In this document: positions 43,634 through 52,013 of the stretch, one piece after another
How the letters are laid out: every line of letters begins with the position of its first letter
Position numbering within the stretch: position 1 is the first letter of the stretch
Source of the DNA: QHWK01 sp035259385
GTDB taxonomy: Bacteria > Acidobacteriota > Vicinamibacteria > Vicinamibacterales > CAVVIG01
Reading direction: 5' to 3'
Assembly (NCBI GenBank): GCA_035259385.1
Contig: DATFWL010000390.1
Coordinates: forward strand, 1-64,000
Length of the DNA: 64,000 nt
Made by a program: the position numbers and the translations under genes
The notes under the pieces: model-generated
Database searches by the model: none
What the model was told of the DNA's origin: nothing
What the model saw: only the letters and a program-made list of their open reading frames with translations

Positions 43634-44758
43634 TCACTCGATTGGGCTGTGATCGGATGGATATCGTGCGAGCCCGTCGGAGCTGTTCCAACGGGTCTCC
43701 TCCGGCTCGTCATGCGGCTCGAATGCTGATTCGGAGATTTGCGGGCGACCGAATCGGGGCGCCGCGTTGAGGGCTGGATACTTGTTCAGGTAATACGTGA
43801 GCGCGCGAGGCGTGATCCCCATCGCCTGGGCAGCCTGCCTTTTCACTTCCGACGTTTCCAGCGCCCGACGAATCGTTTCGCGTTCGACCCATTCGACGTT
43901 TTGCCGCAGGTTCAGCGACGGAATGGTCGTTGCGCGCTGTCGGATGCTTCGCGGCACAATCGCCTCTCCGGTGATCCAGCTGCCCGTACTCAGGACCACC
44001 GCGCGCTCGATGGTGTTCTCGAGCTCGCGAATGTTGCCCGGCCATGGGTGCTGAACCAATCGTGACATCGCCTGCTCATCGAGTCCGGCGATCGATTTTC
44101 CGATTCGGTGTGCGTACTTCTCGACAAAGTGTGCGGCGAGCATCGGAATGTCCTCGGGACGATCGCGCAGCGGCGGCAGCTCGATTCGGATGACATCCAG
44201 TCGATAGAACAGGTCTTCCTGGAAGCGACCTTCGTGAACCATCCTGACCAGGTCTTTGTTGGTCGCCGCAATCACGCGAACGTCTACGCGCTCGGTGTGC
44301 TCGGAGCCGAGCGGCTCAATCTCGCGTTCCTGGAGCACGCGCAGCAGTTTCGCCTGGAGACCGACGTTCATCGTTCCGATCTCATCCAGAAAGATGGAGC
44401 TGCGATTGGCCAAGGCGAACTTGCCGCGTCTCGCGCCGGTCGCGCCGGTGAACGCGCCTCGTACGTGTCCGAACAGCTCTGACTCCAGCAACGTATCCGG
44501 GATGGCGGCACAATTGACCGTGATGAACGGCATGTCGCGCTGCGCGCTTCGATCGTGCACGGCCCGCGCGACCAGTTCTTTGCCGGTGCCGGTTTCGCCG
44601 GTGATGAGGACCGTGCTCTTGGTCCTCGCGATGAGTTCGATCTGACCGATGACGCTCGCGATTGCGTGGCTGCGTCCCACGATTCCATGGCGCTGCTGAT
44701 GCCGTTCCTCGTCGAGGCTCCTCGTCAGCGGTCGACAGCCGGCTCGCACAATCTCCAC
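43634..44758 (-). CDS. Sigma-54-dependent activator without sensor domain
   Basis: A 374-residue enhancer-binding protein of nearly pure AAA+ and DNA-binding type. GETGTGKE, the sigma-54 contact motif GAFTGA, SSIFLDEIGTM, ATNKDL, and HPWPGNIRELENTIERAVVLS are present. A Fis-type helix-turn-helix (VKRQAAQAMGITPRALTYYLNKY) is near the C-terminus. Only about 35 residues precede the AAA+ core, so its activity must be set by level or by a partner, perhaps the co-transcribed XRE/ATPase. GTG at 44758 is chosen because GGAGG stands 6 nt before it; a frame extends 14 codons upstream. Confidence 0.9.
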   Translation of the reverse strand: MEIVRAGCRPLTRSLDEERHQQRHGIVGRSHAIASVIGQIELIARTKSTVLITGETGTGKELVARAVHDRSAQRDMPFITVNCAAIPDTLLESELFGHVRGAFTGATGARRGKFALANRSSIFLDEIGTMNVGLQAKLLRVLQEREIEPLGSEHTERVDVRVIAATNKDLVRMVHEGRFQEDLFYRLDVIRIELPPLRDRPEDIPMLAAHFVEKYAHRIGKSIAGLDEQAMSRLVQHPWPGNIRELENTIERAVVLSTGSWITGEAIVPRSIRQRATTIPSLNLRQNVEWVERETIRRALETSEVKRQAAQAMGITPRALTYYLNKYPALNAAPRFGRPQISESAFEPHDEPEETRWNSSDGLARYPSDHSPIE

Positions 44759-45102
44759 GGCTCCTCCTCCGATTGCGTGTCGACTTGAAGTTAGGACCAC
44801 CGAAGCCGCTGGCGGTGGCTGTCCGAGTGACGATTGCGGTCCAGTTTTCGTAACGACGTCGCCTCAGTCGTCGCATGACGGCCAGCGGCAGGCGCGCGGT
44901 CAGGGCGTGTGCGGAGCGACCTGTCGCGTAACGCGTTACGCATCGCGGAAGGTGTTGACGCGCTGCGGCCGTTTGGTTTCAACGACTTGCGATGGTCGTC
45001 CGCTTGCTGATGCGAGTCGCATGGAGCGAACCGCACGAATGGGCGGTCCTCGGCAGTCGGAAAATTCGTTGGCGATCGAATGCGATCAGAGGAGTTGTAA
45101 CG
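44759..45102. promoter_or_regulatory. Divergent promoter region with a 16-bp palindrome
   Basis: No gene is seen in these 344 nt between the sigma-54 activator (minus) and the CHRD lipoprotein (plus). At 44926-44941 there is a perfect palindrome GCGTAACGCGTTACGC, about 160 nt before the CHRD start, which looks like the operator of a dimeric repressor. No clear sigma-54 -24/-12 pair was found by eye on either strand. Confidence 0.45.
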
Positions 45103-45627
45103 ATGAAGTACATGAAGATGGTGTCGCTCATGGTGTCTCTCGCGACCATGGCGGCGTGCGGCAGTAACGATTCGCCGAGTGCGCCTTCGGGCACCGGCAC
45201 CCAGACATTCACGGCCACGCTGAGGCCGTCGGAAGAAGTTCCGTCCGTCACAGGGCCGGAGGCCTCCGGCACCGGCACGGTGACGATTACGCTCAACGCC
45301 ACAAAAGACACGTCTGGAAACGTGACGGCGGCAACGGCGACGTTTGCCGCAAATCTCAGCGGATTTCCGGCTAGCACGGCGATCATCATGGCGCATATCC
45401 ACCAGGCGCCGTCAGGACAGTCGGGCAACGTCGTGGTGAGCACGAACGTGGCGGCGGGCGAGGTGATGCTGACCAACGGGAGCGGCTCGTTCACCCGAAG
45501 CGGCATCGCAGTGACGCCGGACATCGCCAGCCAGTTGCTTGCGAATCCGGCCGGCTTCTACTTCAACGTTCATTCGACGCTGAACCCCGGCGGCGTCGCG
45601 CGCGGACAACTCGTTCGCACCCAGTAG
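45103..45627 (+). CDS. CHRD-domain lipoprotein
   Basis: A 174-residue exported protein. The leader MKYMKMVSLMVSLATMAAC ends in a lipobox-like MAAC, so it is probably an envelope lipoprotein. The CHRD domain runs from TFTATLRPSEEVPSVTGPEASGTGTVTITLNA to IMAHIHQAPSGQSGNVVVS and FYFNVHSTLNPGGVARGQLV, which has the conserved H-I-H and N-V-H-[ST] elements. CHRD domains occur in chordin and many bacterial exported proteins; their biochemical role is not established. GAGGAG lies 9 nt before ATG. A second CHRD protein is encoded at 50028. Confidence 0.85.
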   Translation: MKYMKMVSLMVSLATMAACGSNDSPSAPSGTGTQTFTATLRPSEEVPSVTGPEASGTGTVTITLNATKDTSGNVTAATATFAANLSGFPASTAIIMAHIHQAPSGQSGNVVVSTNVAAGEVMLTNGSGSFTRSGIAVTPDIASQLLANPAGFYFNVHSTLNPGGVARGQLVRTQ

Positions 45628-46069
45628 GCCAATCCTTTTTCAAGCTGCAATGGATGGGGCCCGTCGCAGCGCGCGGCACCCGCAGCGCGAAGCATTGCTG
45701 ACCGGTAGAGGTGTCCGCTGCCATGGCGGACACCGCTCGCCGGGACTGACCCCGGTCCACACGAAACACGGCACGCCAGCGTTCCCCGCCGCCTCCACCA
45801 AGCTGTGATCCGCGAATAAATCGTCCGGCCTACGCGCGGCCAGCATTCGCGGGTGGTCCGGTTGCGGCCGATGCTTCTCAGAACCTCTCGCGATGCAGCG
45901 TTCCCGTCAATCGACAGGACGGCGTTACCCGCACGTCACGAAAAAAGGACGGGCACGTCACGCAGTGCCGGTCGTTGCGCCCGTACTCTCGTGGTGCCGG
46001 ACCGGTTCGTACCACTCGTCCGGTTCTCGCCACTTTCTCTAACACGGGGTACGCGTACGGAGCAGACAG
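45628..46069 (+). repeat. Gene-free stretch with a REP-like double hairpin
   Basis: No gene is recognised in these 442 nt. At 45710-45734, GGTGTCCGC and GCGGACACC form a perfect 9-bp stem with a 7-nt loop; at 45740-45755, CCGGG and CCCGG bracket ACTGAC. The combination resembles intergenic REP-type repeats and may terminate transcription of the CHRD gene. The rest is presumably the promoter of the delta-60 repeat gene. Confidence 0.4.
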
Positions 46070-47425
46070 ATGCAGCAGGAAAAGAAGACGTCTCGGCAAA
46101 ACCTATTCAAATCGATGCACGCACTGGTGGCGTTGGCGATAACGCTTGCCCCAACACTCAGTCACGCTCAAACGCGAAGTGGCACGCTCGACGCCAGCTT
46201 CGGCACAGACGGGAAGGTGACCACCACGTTCGCAGGCCCCTCTGGGGCGGGTGCTGTCGCCATACAGCCTGACGGAAAGCCTGTGGCAGCCGGAGCGGCA
46301 GTCGTCGATGGACAGGTCGACTTCGCAGTGGCGCGCTACAACAGCGATGGCACGCTCGACACCAGCTTCGGCGCAGGTGGCCGAGTGACCACCGATCTCG
46401 GGGGCCGCTCTGAGGGGGCAAGTTCGCTTGCCTTCCAGTGGGACGGGAAGATCGTCGTGGCGGGCGGATCCGAGGGCGACCTCTTCAACGACTTCGCCGT
46501 AGTGCGCTACAACAGCGATGGCACGCTCGACACCAGTTTCGGTACCGGTGGCAAAGTGATCACCAAATTCGAAAATAGTGCCGACGGGATTGCCCCTGGG
46601 GAGGTGAGTGCCCAGGCGTATTCCGTTGGCGTGCAGCCGGACGGAAAGATTGTCGTAGCGGGCGTCGCCAACATCGAGGGAGAAGAGGACTTCGCGCTGG
46701 TGCGCTACAACGACGACGGCACGCTCGACGCCACGTTCGGGGCTGGCGGTAAGGTGATCACTGATTTCGGGCACCTCGAGCAGGGCTTCTCCTATGCGTT
46801 CGGGAATTCGCTTGCCGTCCAGCTGGACGGGAAGATCGTCGTCGCGGGACAGGCCTACATTGACGCTGGCTTCGACGTCGCGCTGGCGCGCTACGAGAGC
46901 GATGGCACGCTCGACGCCAGCTTCGGCACAGGCGGCAAAGTGATCACGGATTTCGGAGGCCGCAATGACGGGGCGTTTGCCGTTGCCGTCCAGCCGGACG
47001 GGAACATCATCGTGGCCGGACAGGCCAATGTCGTCAGAGGTTACGGGTTCGCGCTGGCACGTTACAACGGCGATGGCACGCTCGACGACAGCTTCGGTGC
47101 AGGTGGCATCGTGACGACAGATTTCGGACTCGCTGACCAGGGCTTCTCCGTTGCGTACGCGGCGTCCCTTGCCGTACAGCCGGACGGTCGGTTAGTCGCG
47201 GCCGGGCGGGCTTATATCAACGGAGGTTTCCACTCCGGGCTGGCACGATACCTCAGCGACGGTACGCTCGACGCCAGCTTCGGCACAGGCGGGAAGGTGA
47301 CCGCCGATTTCCAGGGCCCGTATGACTACGACCAATTCTCGTCTGTTGCCGTGCAGCTTGATGGGAAGGTCGTCGTGGTCGTGAGCGGACTCGGCGACTT
47401 CACGTTGGTGCGCTACAACAACTGA
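46070..47425 (+). CDS. Exported delta-60 repeat protein
   Basis: A 451-residue protein with a signal peptide (MHALVALAITLAPTLSHAQ) and seven tandem delta-60 repeats, each with the core RYNSDGTLDTSFGTGGKVTTDF and a companion strand VQPDGKIVVAG. The repeats are predicted to build a beta-propeller-like structure outside the cytoplasm. Function of the family is unknown; ligand binding or cell-surface roles are guesses. The repeats are also alike at DNA level, with GGCACGCTCGAC-type words returning every 168-198 nt, which indicates duplication with homogenisation. It ends before a strong convergent hairpin. Confidence 0.85.
   Translation: MQQEKKTSRQNLFKSMHALVALAITLAPTLSHAQTRSGTLDASFGTDGKVTTTFAGPSGAGAVAIQPDGKPVAAGAAVVDGQVDFAVARYNSDGTLDTSFGAGGRVTTDLGGRSEGASSLAFQWDGKIVVAGGSEGDLFNDFAVVRYNSDGTLDTSFGTGGKVITKFENSADGIAPGEVSAQAYSVGVQPDGKIVVAGVANIEGEEDFALVRYNDDGTLDATFGAGGKVITDFGHLEQGFSYAFGNSLAVQLDGKIVVAGQAYIDAGFDVALARYESDGTLDASFGTGGKVITDFGGRNDGAFAVAVQPDGNIIVAGQANVVRGYGFALARYNGDGTLDDSFGAGGIVTTDFGLADQGFSVAYAASLAVQPDGRLVAAGRAYINGGFHSGLARYLSDGTLDASFGTGGKVTADFQGPYDYDQFSSVAVQLDGKVVVVVSGLGDFTLVRYNN
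46180..47320 (+). repeat. Tandem coding repeats of the delta-60 gene
   Basis: Seven copies of a roughly 60-codon unit. The word GGCACGCTCGACR or a close variant starts near 46181, 46349, 46520, 46718, 46904, 47075 and 47261. Spacing varies in steps of three (168-198 nt), keeping frame, so units differ by insertions of whole codons. Confidence 0.8.
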
Positions 47426-47470
47426 ATGACGATCCCCGTCGAGGACCACAACGAAGGATGACAATTCGGA

Positions 47471-47505
47471 CCACCGCCGGCGCCTCTTTCACGCGCCGGC
47501 GGTGG
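47471..47505. terminator. Bidirectional terminator hairpin between convergent genes
   Basis: CCACCGCCGGCGC (47471-47483) and GCGCCGGCGGTGG (47493-47505) form a perfect 13-bp stem with a 9-nt loop. It lies between the ends of the delta-60 gene and of the second di-haem cytochrome gene, as expected for a shared terminator. There is no T-run. Confidence 0.65.
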
Positions 47506-47575
47506 CGATTCGAGACGAGCACAGGTAGAAACCTCGGCTGATCGCGAGGCTTCTGCCCACCATGCTGATCATCGT

Positions 47576-49699
47576 CTACGGGTTTCCCTGTCCAGAGAGC
47601 AGCTGCAACGTGAAGCTGACCGGCGGTGACGGCCGGTGACGTCTGAACTGCAAGCTCACATCGATGCTCTGTCCGGGCGCCAGAACGCCATCCGGCAAGA
47701 ACACGCGCCGATAAGGATCACCGGCGGTCGTCCGGCCGGTCGCGTTCGTCATCTCGATCTGGAAGGATAGTCCGCCTGCAACCACGAGCAGGTGCGTGTC
47801 CACGGGACGCGTCCCGTTGTTCGTGATCCGGAACACTCGCTGCTCCTCACCGTCGTGCCGGTTCCCGGCTCCTCCATCGCCGAAATCGGTGGCTCCCCGA
47901 CGCTCGTCGTCCTCTCGGACAGAGTTCACGACCTCGATGGTCAGGCGGTTCGTCACATCGAGGAACTCCAGGCCCATGTCTCGGCGGGACAACGCATCGT
48001 TGTTGTCCTGCGGCAGTCCGCTGAGCGGGCGGCCGTCGGTCGCACCCATCGCCGCGAGGTCCGGGCGATAGACCGAGTAGAGGAAGTCCGGCGGACTCAG
48101 TTCGAACATCTGCGTCGGTGAGTGTGGATCGAAGCGGACGAACGCTGGATCGTAGAGCCCGTTTTCGAGGAAGTCGGTCAGATCATCGACCTGCTGGTCG
48201 TTCAGCCCGAGACCCTGAGTCGAGCCAGGACCACGCGGATGCGTGAACCGCATCGTCAGCGTACCGGCCGCGGCCGCCTGCGCGTCTTGCGGAATGCCGG
48301 CGTTGAAGTATTGAACGACGTCCTTCACGCGTGTGAACGCACCGTTGTGGAAGAAAAACCTCGCGTCTTTCAACTGCCGCAGCGTCAGCACCCGGAACGT
48401 GAACGCATCGCTATCGCGCGCGGTGATTTCCCTCCTGCCGTCATCGCGGAAGTTTGGATCGTGCCTTCCCACGACGTTCAACGCCTGCAGCGGATGATCG
48501 GACAGGCCGAGGTTGTAGAAGTTTTCGTCGACGAGCCGGCCGACGCCGGCGACGTCTGGATCGTTCACCTGTTTGTTGAGCATCGGGCCGCTGTGGCACG
48601 TGTAGCATCCGGCCCCGCCGTTTCTGGCGGAGGTGAAGAACAGCCGCGCGCCACGCCGCTGCGCGGCCGCGAGCGCGGCGTTGTCGCCGGCCAGGAACCG
48701 GTCCCATGGCGTGTCGCGCGTGACGGTCGTGCGCAGAAATGTCGCCGTCGCTCGCACCACCGTGAGGTCGTTGATGAGGAGATCCAGGTTGCCGCCAGCG
48801 GCGTCTGCCTGCTTTGCTTCTTCGGGGAACGCTTCACGAAACAGTTTCACGTACCGATCGTATTTCTGCAGTTCAGCGGACTGGTCTTCCAGCATCCGGT
48901 GAGCGTCGAGCAGCAGTAGCGCGACATTTTCCTGCGCAGGGTGTCCGAACGGGTTCAGACCGCCGGGCGCGTCGTCCGGCTCGCCCGCGAAACCGCCCAG
49001 CAGCAGCCGATTGTTGAATCCCGCGCCGATCACCCCCGGCGCATTCCGCGCGACGCTGTCCAGCGCGTCGAGGCGGCCGGTTCGCAGCAGCCGGCCGGGA
49101 TCGGGCAGCTTGCGGCCTCGGGCCGGGCTGCCCACTGCAAATTCGAAGACGTCGGTGAGCGTCGGCAATTCGTCGACCAGAGCGTCACCGGGAAACAGCG
49201 GCGTGGCTCGCAGACGCGGCAGGATGTCCGTCCGTGGCCGCCGGCGCGGAATGAAGTTCCCATTTGCATCGGTGTAGTGCCGGCCCTCACCGCCGGCGGC
49301 GAAATTCAGCAAGGTGCCCGCCTTTGACGCGGCCTCGCCCATGTGGCAGCTCGCGCACGTCGCCGTCTGACGGGTTGCGACGACTCCTCCGAACTCCGGC
49401 CGAATCCTCACCATTCGAACCGGGTCGTGGAAAAGCTGCTTGCCAAGGTAGCGCTTGGCTTCGGTGATTTGGAAGAACGGGTCCGGGCGACCATCCGCGA
49501 GCCGCGGCTGAGGAAGATCGGCGTCGCGTGCCGGCACGATCAATTTCTCGATTCCTCCGACCTGCTGGTCGATGAACCGGCGCAGCTGCGCGGGACTGTT
49601 GCCTTGGGCCGCCGCGATTCCGTTCGCCAGCAACAACAGCGAAGCGGCGAGCGGCAGAACGGGACCTCCACGAGAGAGATGGTGCTGTTCGTGCGTCAT
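47576..49699 (-). CDS. Di-haem cytochrome c peroxidase-like protein (second copy)
   Basis: A 707-residue exported protein with a signal peptide (VLPLAASLLLLANGIAAAQ). Haem sites are CASCH at 115-119 and CYTCH at 365-369. Superfamily context includes RYLGKQLFHDPVR, TPWDRFLAGDNAALAAAQRRGARLFF, FRVLTLRQLKDARFFFHNGAFTRVKDVVQYFNAG and LNDQQVDDLTDFLENGLYDP. After about residue 560 a C-terminal beta-rich domain follows (HDGEEQRVFRITNNGTRPVDTHLLVVAG) that ordinary peroxidases lack. It may detoxify peroxide or oxidise a periplasmic substrate. It shares architecture, not close sequence, with the cytochrome at 38886, and is divergent from a CHRD gene. Confidence 0.9.
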   Translation of the reverse strand: MTHEQHHLSRGGPVLPLAASLLLLANGIAAAQGNSPAQLRRFIDQQVGGIEKLIVPARDADLPQPRLADGRPDPFFQITEAKRYLGKQLFHDPVRMVRIRPEFGGVVATRQTATCASCHMGEAASKAGTLLNFAAGGEGRHYTDANGNFIPRRRPRTDILPRLRATPLFPGDALVDELPTLTDVFEFAVGSPARGRKLPDPGRLLRTGRLDALDSVARNAPGVIGAGFNNRLLLGGFAGEPDDAPGGLNPFGHPAQENVALLLLDAHRMLEDQSAELQKYDRYVKLFREAFPEEAKQADAAGGNLDLLINDLTVVRATATFLRTTVTRDTPWDRFLAGDNAALAAAQRRGARLFFTSARNGGAGCYTCHSGPMLNKQVNDPDVAGVGRLVDENFYNLGLSDHPLQALNVVGRHDPNFRDDGRREITARDSDAFTFRVLTLRQLKDARFFFHNGAFTRVKDVVQYFNAGIPQDAQAAAAGTLTMRFTHPRGPGSTQGLGLNDQQVDDLTDFLENGLYDPAFVRFDPHSPTQMFELSPPDFLYSVYRPDLAAMGATDGRPLSGLPQDNNDALSRRDMGLEFLDVTNRLTIEVVNSVREDDERRGATDFGDGGAGNRHDGEEQRVFRITNNGTRPVDTHLLVVAGGLSFQIEMTNATGRTTAGDPYRRVFLPDGVLAPGQSIDVSLQFRRHRPSPPVSFTLQLLSGQGNP

Positions 49700-50027
49700 G
49701 GCATGTGGTCTCCACCATGAATAGTTGGTCGTCGAGTCCGTACGACTTCGTTCGATGCTGGAACCGCCAGGTGGTTACGGAGCGATGCGTCGCCCTCTTC
49801 GCGCGGAAGCCTTTGCGGATCACGGCTTCCTTGGTAACTCTGCGTTGGAACAACGCCGTTACATCGAACGTGAAACGGTGTGCTAGGCTGTGCCGTCCCG
49901 CGGCGACATCGACCGTACGGCACTCGAGGCGGACGGCGCCCGCGGCGAGTCGCGAAGAGAGATTTCGCGTGTGGTCACGACGACGATTTGCGCGGTCCCT
50001 GACATCGGCACATTTAAAGGAGGACGC
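49700..50027. promoter_or_regulatory. Divergent promoter region, cytochrome and CHRD genes
   Basis: No gene is seen in these 328 nt. On the plus strand TGTGCTAGGCT near 49880 looks like an extended -10 box and CGTTACATCGAACG lies upstream of it, but the spacing does not fit sigma-70 well. The ribosome site AAAGGAGG at 50016-50023 belongs to the CHRD gene. Confidence 0.3.
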
Positions 50028-50609
50028 ATGAAGGAACGGCTGTTCAGGGGAACGATCGCGGCCGTGATGCTCTCGCTCGGCGTGTTCGCGAGCGCCGACG
50101 ATCACCGGGGCCGCAACGACTTCCATGCCACGCTGGTTGGACCCGAAGAAACGCCGTTGTCGATTTCGACCAACGGCCATGGCCGGCTCGACCTGCACAT
50201 CGACACTGGCTCGGAGGCGATCGAGTACGAGCTGTCGTACGATGGTCTCGAGGGTGTGGCGCCGACGGTCCCCGGTGGCGTGGTTCTCTTCTCCCACATC
50301 CACTTCGGACAGCGCCGGACCACCGGCGGTGTCTCCGCGTTCCTGTGCGGCGGCGGCTCGAAGGGCGCGTGCCCGACGCCGTCGGGCATGGTGCACGGAA
50401 CGATCGTTCCCGCGGACATCGTCGGGCCCACCGGTCAGGGCATCGACGCCGGACAGTTCGAAGAGCTCGTTCGCGCGATCCGCACCGGCTACGCGTACGC
50501 GAACGTGCACACGACCAAATATCAGAGCGGTGAGATTCGTGGCCAGATCCGGCACGACAACGGGGACGATCACGGGCAGGGCGGCGACGACCATCACCAC
50601 GTTCAGTGA
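50028..50609 (+). CDS. Exported CHRD-domain protein
   Basis: A 193-residue exported protein with a signal peptide (GTIAAVMLSLGVFASADD). The CHRD domain covers DFHATLVGPEETPLSISTNGHGRLDLHIDTGSEAIEYELSYDGLEG, VVLFSHIHFGQRRTTGGVSAFLC and YANVHTTKYQSGEIRGQIRHD. The C-terminus is a His- and Asp-rich tail (DNGDDHGQGGDDHHHVQ) that could bind metal. AAAGGAGG stands 4 nt before the chosen ATG. It is divergent from a di-haem cytochrome, and the other CHRD gene lies about 5 kb away; a functional link is inference. Confidence 0.85.
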   Translation: MKERLFRGTIAAVMLSLGVFASADDHRGRNDFHATLVGPEETPLSISTNGHGRLDLHIDTGSEAIEYELSYDGLEGVAPTVPGGVVLFSHIHFGQRRTTGGVSAFLCGGGSKGACPTPSGMVHGTIVPADIVGPTGQGIDAGQFEELVRAIRTGYAYANVHTTKYQSGEIRGQIRHDNGDDHGQGGDDHHHVQ

Positions 50610-50678
50610 TCCGGCGCGCGCAGCGCTTCGTGGCCGCGGCATCGAGCTGACGCGGGCCGCGGCAAATCGGGTGATTCA

Positions 50679-51476
50679 CTAGCTGTTTTGTGTCGACGCC
50701 AGCCGCAGCTCGCGAGCGGCTGGCGTCCTGCGGACCAGCTCTCGCGGAGTCGTGCCAAGCGTACGGCGAAAGGTCCGTGTCAGATGCGCGGCATCGGCGA
50801 AACCGGCGAGGTGCGCCGCCTCCGTCACTGAGTGGCCCGAGACGAGCGCGCCGGCGGACACCTGCACTCGGAGCCACAGGAGATACGGCCTCAATGGAAT
50901 CCCCAGCGACTGGGTGAATACGTGCATCAAGCGCGACGGCGACAGCTGTGCGATCTCCGCAAGACGCGACAGCGAGACGCGGTTGCGCTCGAGCCCCTCT
51001 CGTCGAAGGTATCGAAGGACGCGTCGAACGCGGGGCTCGATGCGGCGCGGACGGGTCTCGTTCAGGAGTTCCGTGCGAACCCAGGTCTCGACGAGGCGTG
51101 ACTCGAGCGGATCCGGCGCGCCGAGCGCCCGCCGCCATCGCGCCACGACGGCATCGGACACGGCAGTCACGCCAGACCCGAACCGCTGAACGAGCGGCAG
51201 GGCGAGCTCGCTTTCGGCGTCCATGAAGCCGATCAGGACGGGAACGCCGCGGGCGTCCACCTCGTGCGTCGCGCCGGCCGGGACGAACACACCGGAACAT
51301 CGCCGCCAGCGAGCGCCCCGCCGGGCCCGCGTTCGCATTCTGCCATCGAGAGCAAGAATCAACTGAATCGAGTGATGGGCATGTGACGATGAGATACCGC
51401 CGGGTCCCCACACGAACAGCGCGGCGGGCCACAGCGTCGCGCCAGAGGACTCGTCACCACGTGCGCCGATCAGCAT
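50679..51476 (-). CDS. AraC-family transcriptional regulator
   Basis: A 265-residue regulator with an N-terminal cupin-like sensor (SSSHAHHSIQLILALDGRMRTR, GVFVPAGATHEVDARGVPVLIGF) and a C-terminal double helix-turn-helix: VSLSRLAEIAQLSPSRLMHVFTQSLGIPLRPYLLWLRVQVSAGALVSGHSVTEAAHLAGFADAAHLTRTFRRTLGTTPREL. The HAHHSIQL segment resembles ligand or metal-binding cupins. The effector is unknown. I chose the ATG at 51476; a TTG 33 nt upstream is possible. It is divergent from a small LuxR-type gene, and the intervening region holds two GCGAATGCGCA-like sites. Confidence 0.87.
   Translation of the reverse strand: MLIGARGDESSGATLWPAALFVWGPGGISSSHAHHSIQLILALDGRMRTRARRGARWRRCSGVFVPAGATHEVDARGVPVLIGFMDAESELALPLVQRFGSGVTAVSDAVVARWRRALGAPDPLESRLVETWVRTELLNETRPRRIEPRVRRVLRYLRREGLERNRVSLSRLAEIAQLSPSRLMHVFTQSLGIPLRPYLLWLRVQVSAGALVSGHSVTEAAHLAGFADAAHLTRTFRRTLGTTPRELVRRTPAARELRLASTQNS
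50695..50727. terminator. 12-bp hairpin inside the 3' end of the araC-type gene
   Basis: GACGCCAGCCGC (50695-50706) and GCGGCTGGCGTC (50716-50727) form a perfect stem with a 9-nt loop within the last codons of the AraC-type gene. It could terminate the convergent CHRD transcript. A weaker pair of GCCGCGGC words lies at 50633-50663. Confidence 0.4.
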
Positions 51477-51588
51477 GGCTGTCAGTCGCTGCCGGGATCG
51501 CCGGGCCAACGCGGTCGAGTGACGCGTCAGGAAGCGGCGATCCGGCCCTTCGATCCTAGCCCCGAAAACGCCGAAGCCTCGTCGTCTC

Positions 51589-51626
51589 GCGAATGCGCAT
51601 CGGTGAACGCTGATTGTGAATGCGCA
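51589..51626. promoter_or_regulatory. Paired GCGAATGCGCA-like sites between araC and luxR-type genes
   Basis: GCGAATGCGCA at 51589-51599 and GTGAATGCGCA at 51616-51626 are 27 nt apart on the plus strand, in the divergent promoter region 51477-51749. Similar words recur upstream of the efflux operon at 55128-55200. A regulator binding both regions is plausible; the AraC-type protein is the nearest candidate. Confidence 0.42.
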
Positions 51627-51749
51627 CTCGTTCAGGCTCCATCGTCCTCGATTTCCGGATAACAGCAGGACGACTCGGTGGAACGCGAATGGCTGTTCTT
51701 TTGCGCAGGCAGTCGCGACGCGAACGAACCGTCATGAAAAGGAGCATGT

Positions 51750-51986
51750 GTGCTGCAAATTACGCCTTCCGAACTGCAGGCCCTTCAGTTACTGGCGCGA
51801 GGCATGTCCGCAACCGACGTCCTGGCTTCTATCGGCGGCGATGCGGGCGAACTGCCCCTGGACCTCGCGGAGCTGTTCGCGAGGCTCGGCGCCGCGAATC
51901 GCGGAGACGCCGTTCTGATCGCCTTCAGGCGGGGTCTATTGGCGTCGTCGCCGGTCGCCATCCCGCAACTTCATTCGAGATCGTGA
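51750..51986 (+). CDS. Small LuxR-type helix-turn-helix protein
   Basis: A 78-residue protein consisting almost only of a GerE/LuxR-like DNA-binding fold: ITPSELQALQLLARGMSATDVLASIGGDAGELPLDLAELFARLGAANRGDAVLIAFRRGLL aligns with the family pattern LTPRE-x-L-x-L-L-A-x-G, with the terminal A-V-x-x-A-x-R-x-G-L. The recognition helix (GELPLDLAELFARLG) is poor in the usual T-V-x-x-H residues, so DNA binding may be altered. There is no sensor domain. The start is GTG with AAAAGGAG upstream. Confidence 0.6.
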   Translation: MLQITPSELQALQLLARGMSATDVLASIGGDAGELPLDLAELFARLGAANRGDAVLIAFRRGLLASSPVAIPQLHSRS

Positions 51987-52013
51987 TGGCCTCCGCGGCG
52001 TTGGTGCGAGTGG

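Noticed and set aside
44759..45102. Sigma-54 promoter next to the sigma-54 activator
   Set aside because: GG and GC pairs are present but never at the required 10-nt separation with the TGGC/TTGC context.
46180..47320. CRISPR array
   Set aside because: The regular repeats are codons of a delta-60 protein in one open frame, with long variable spacing and no cas genes.
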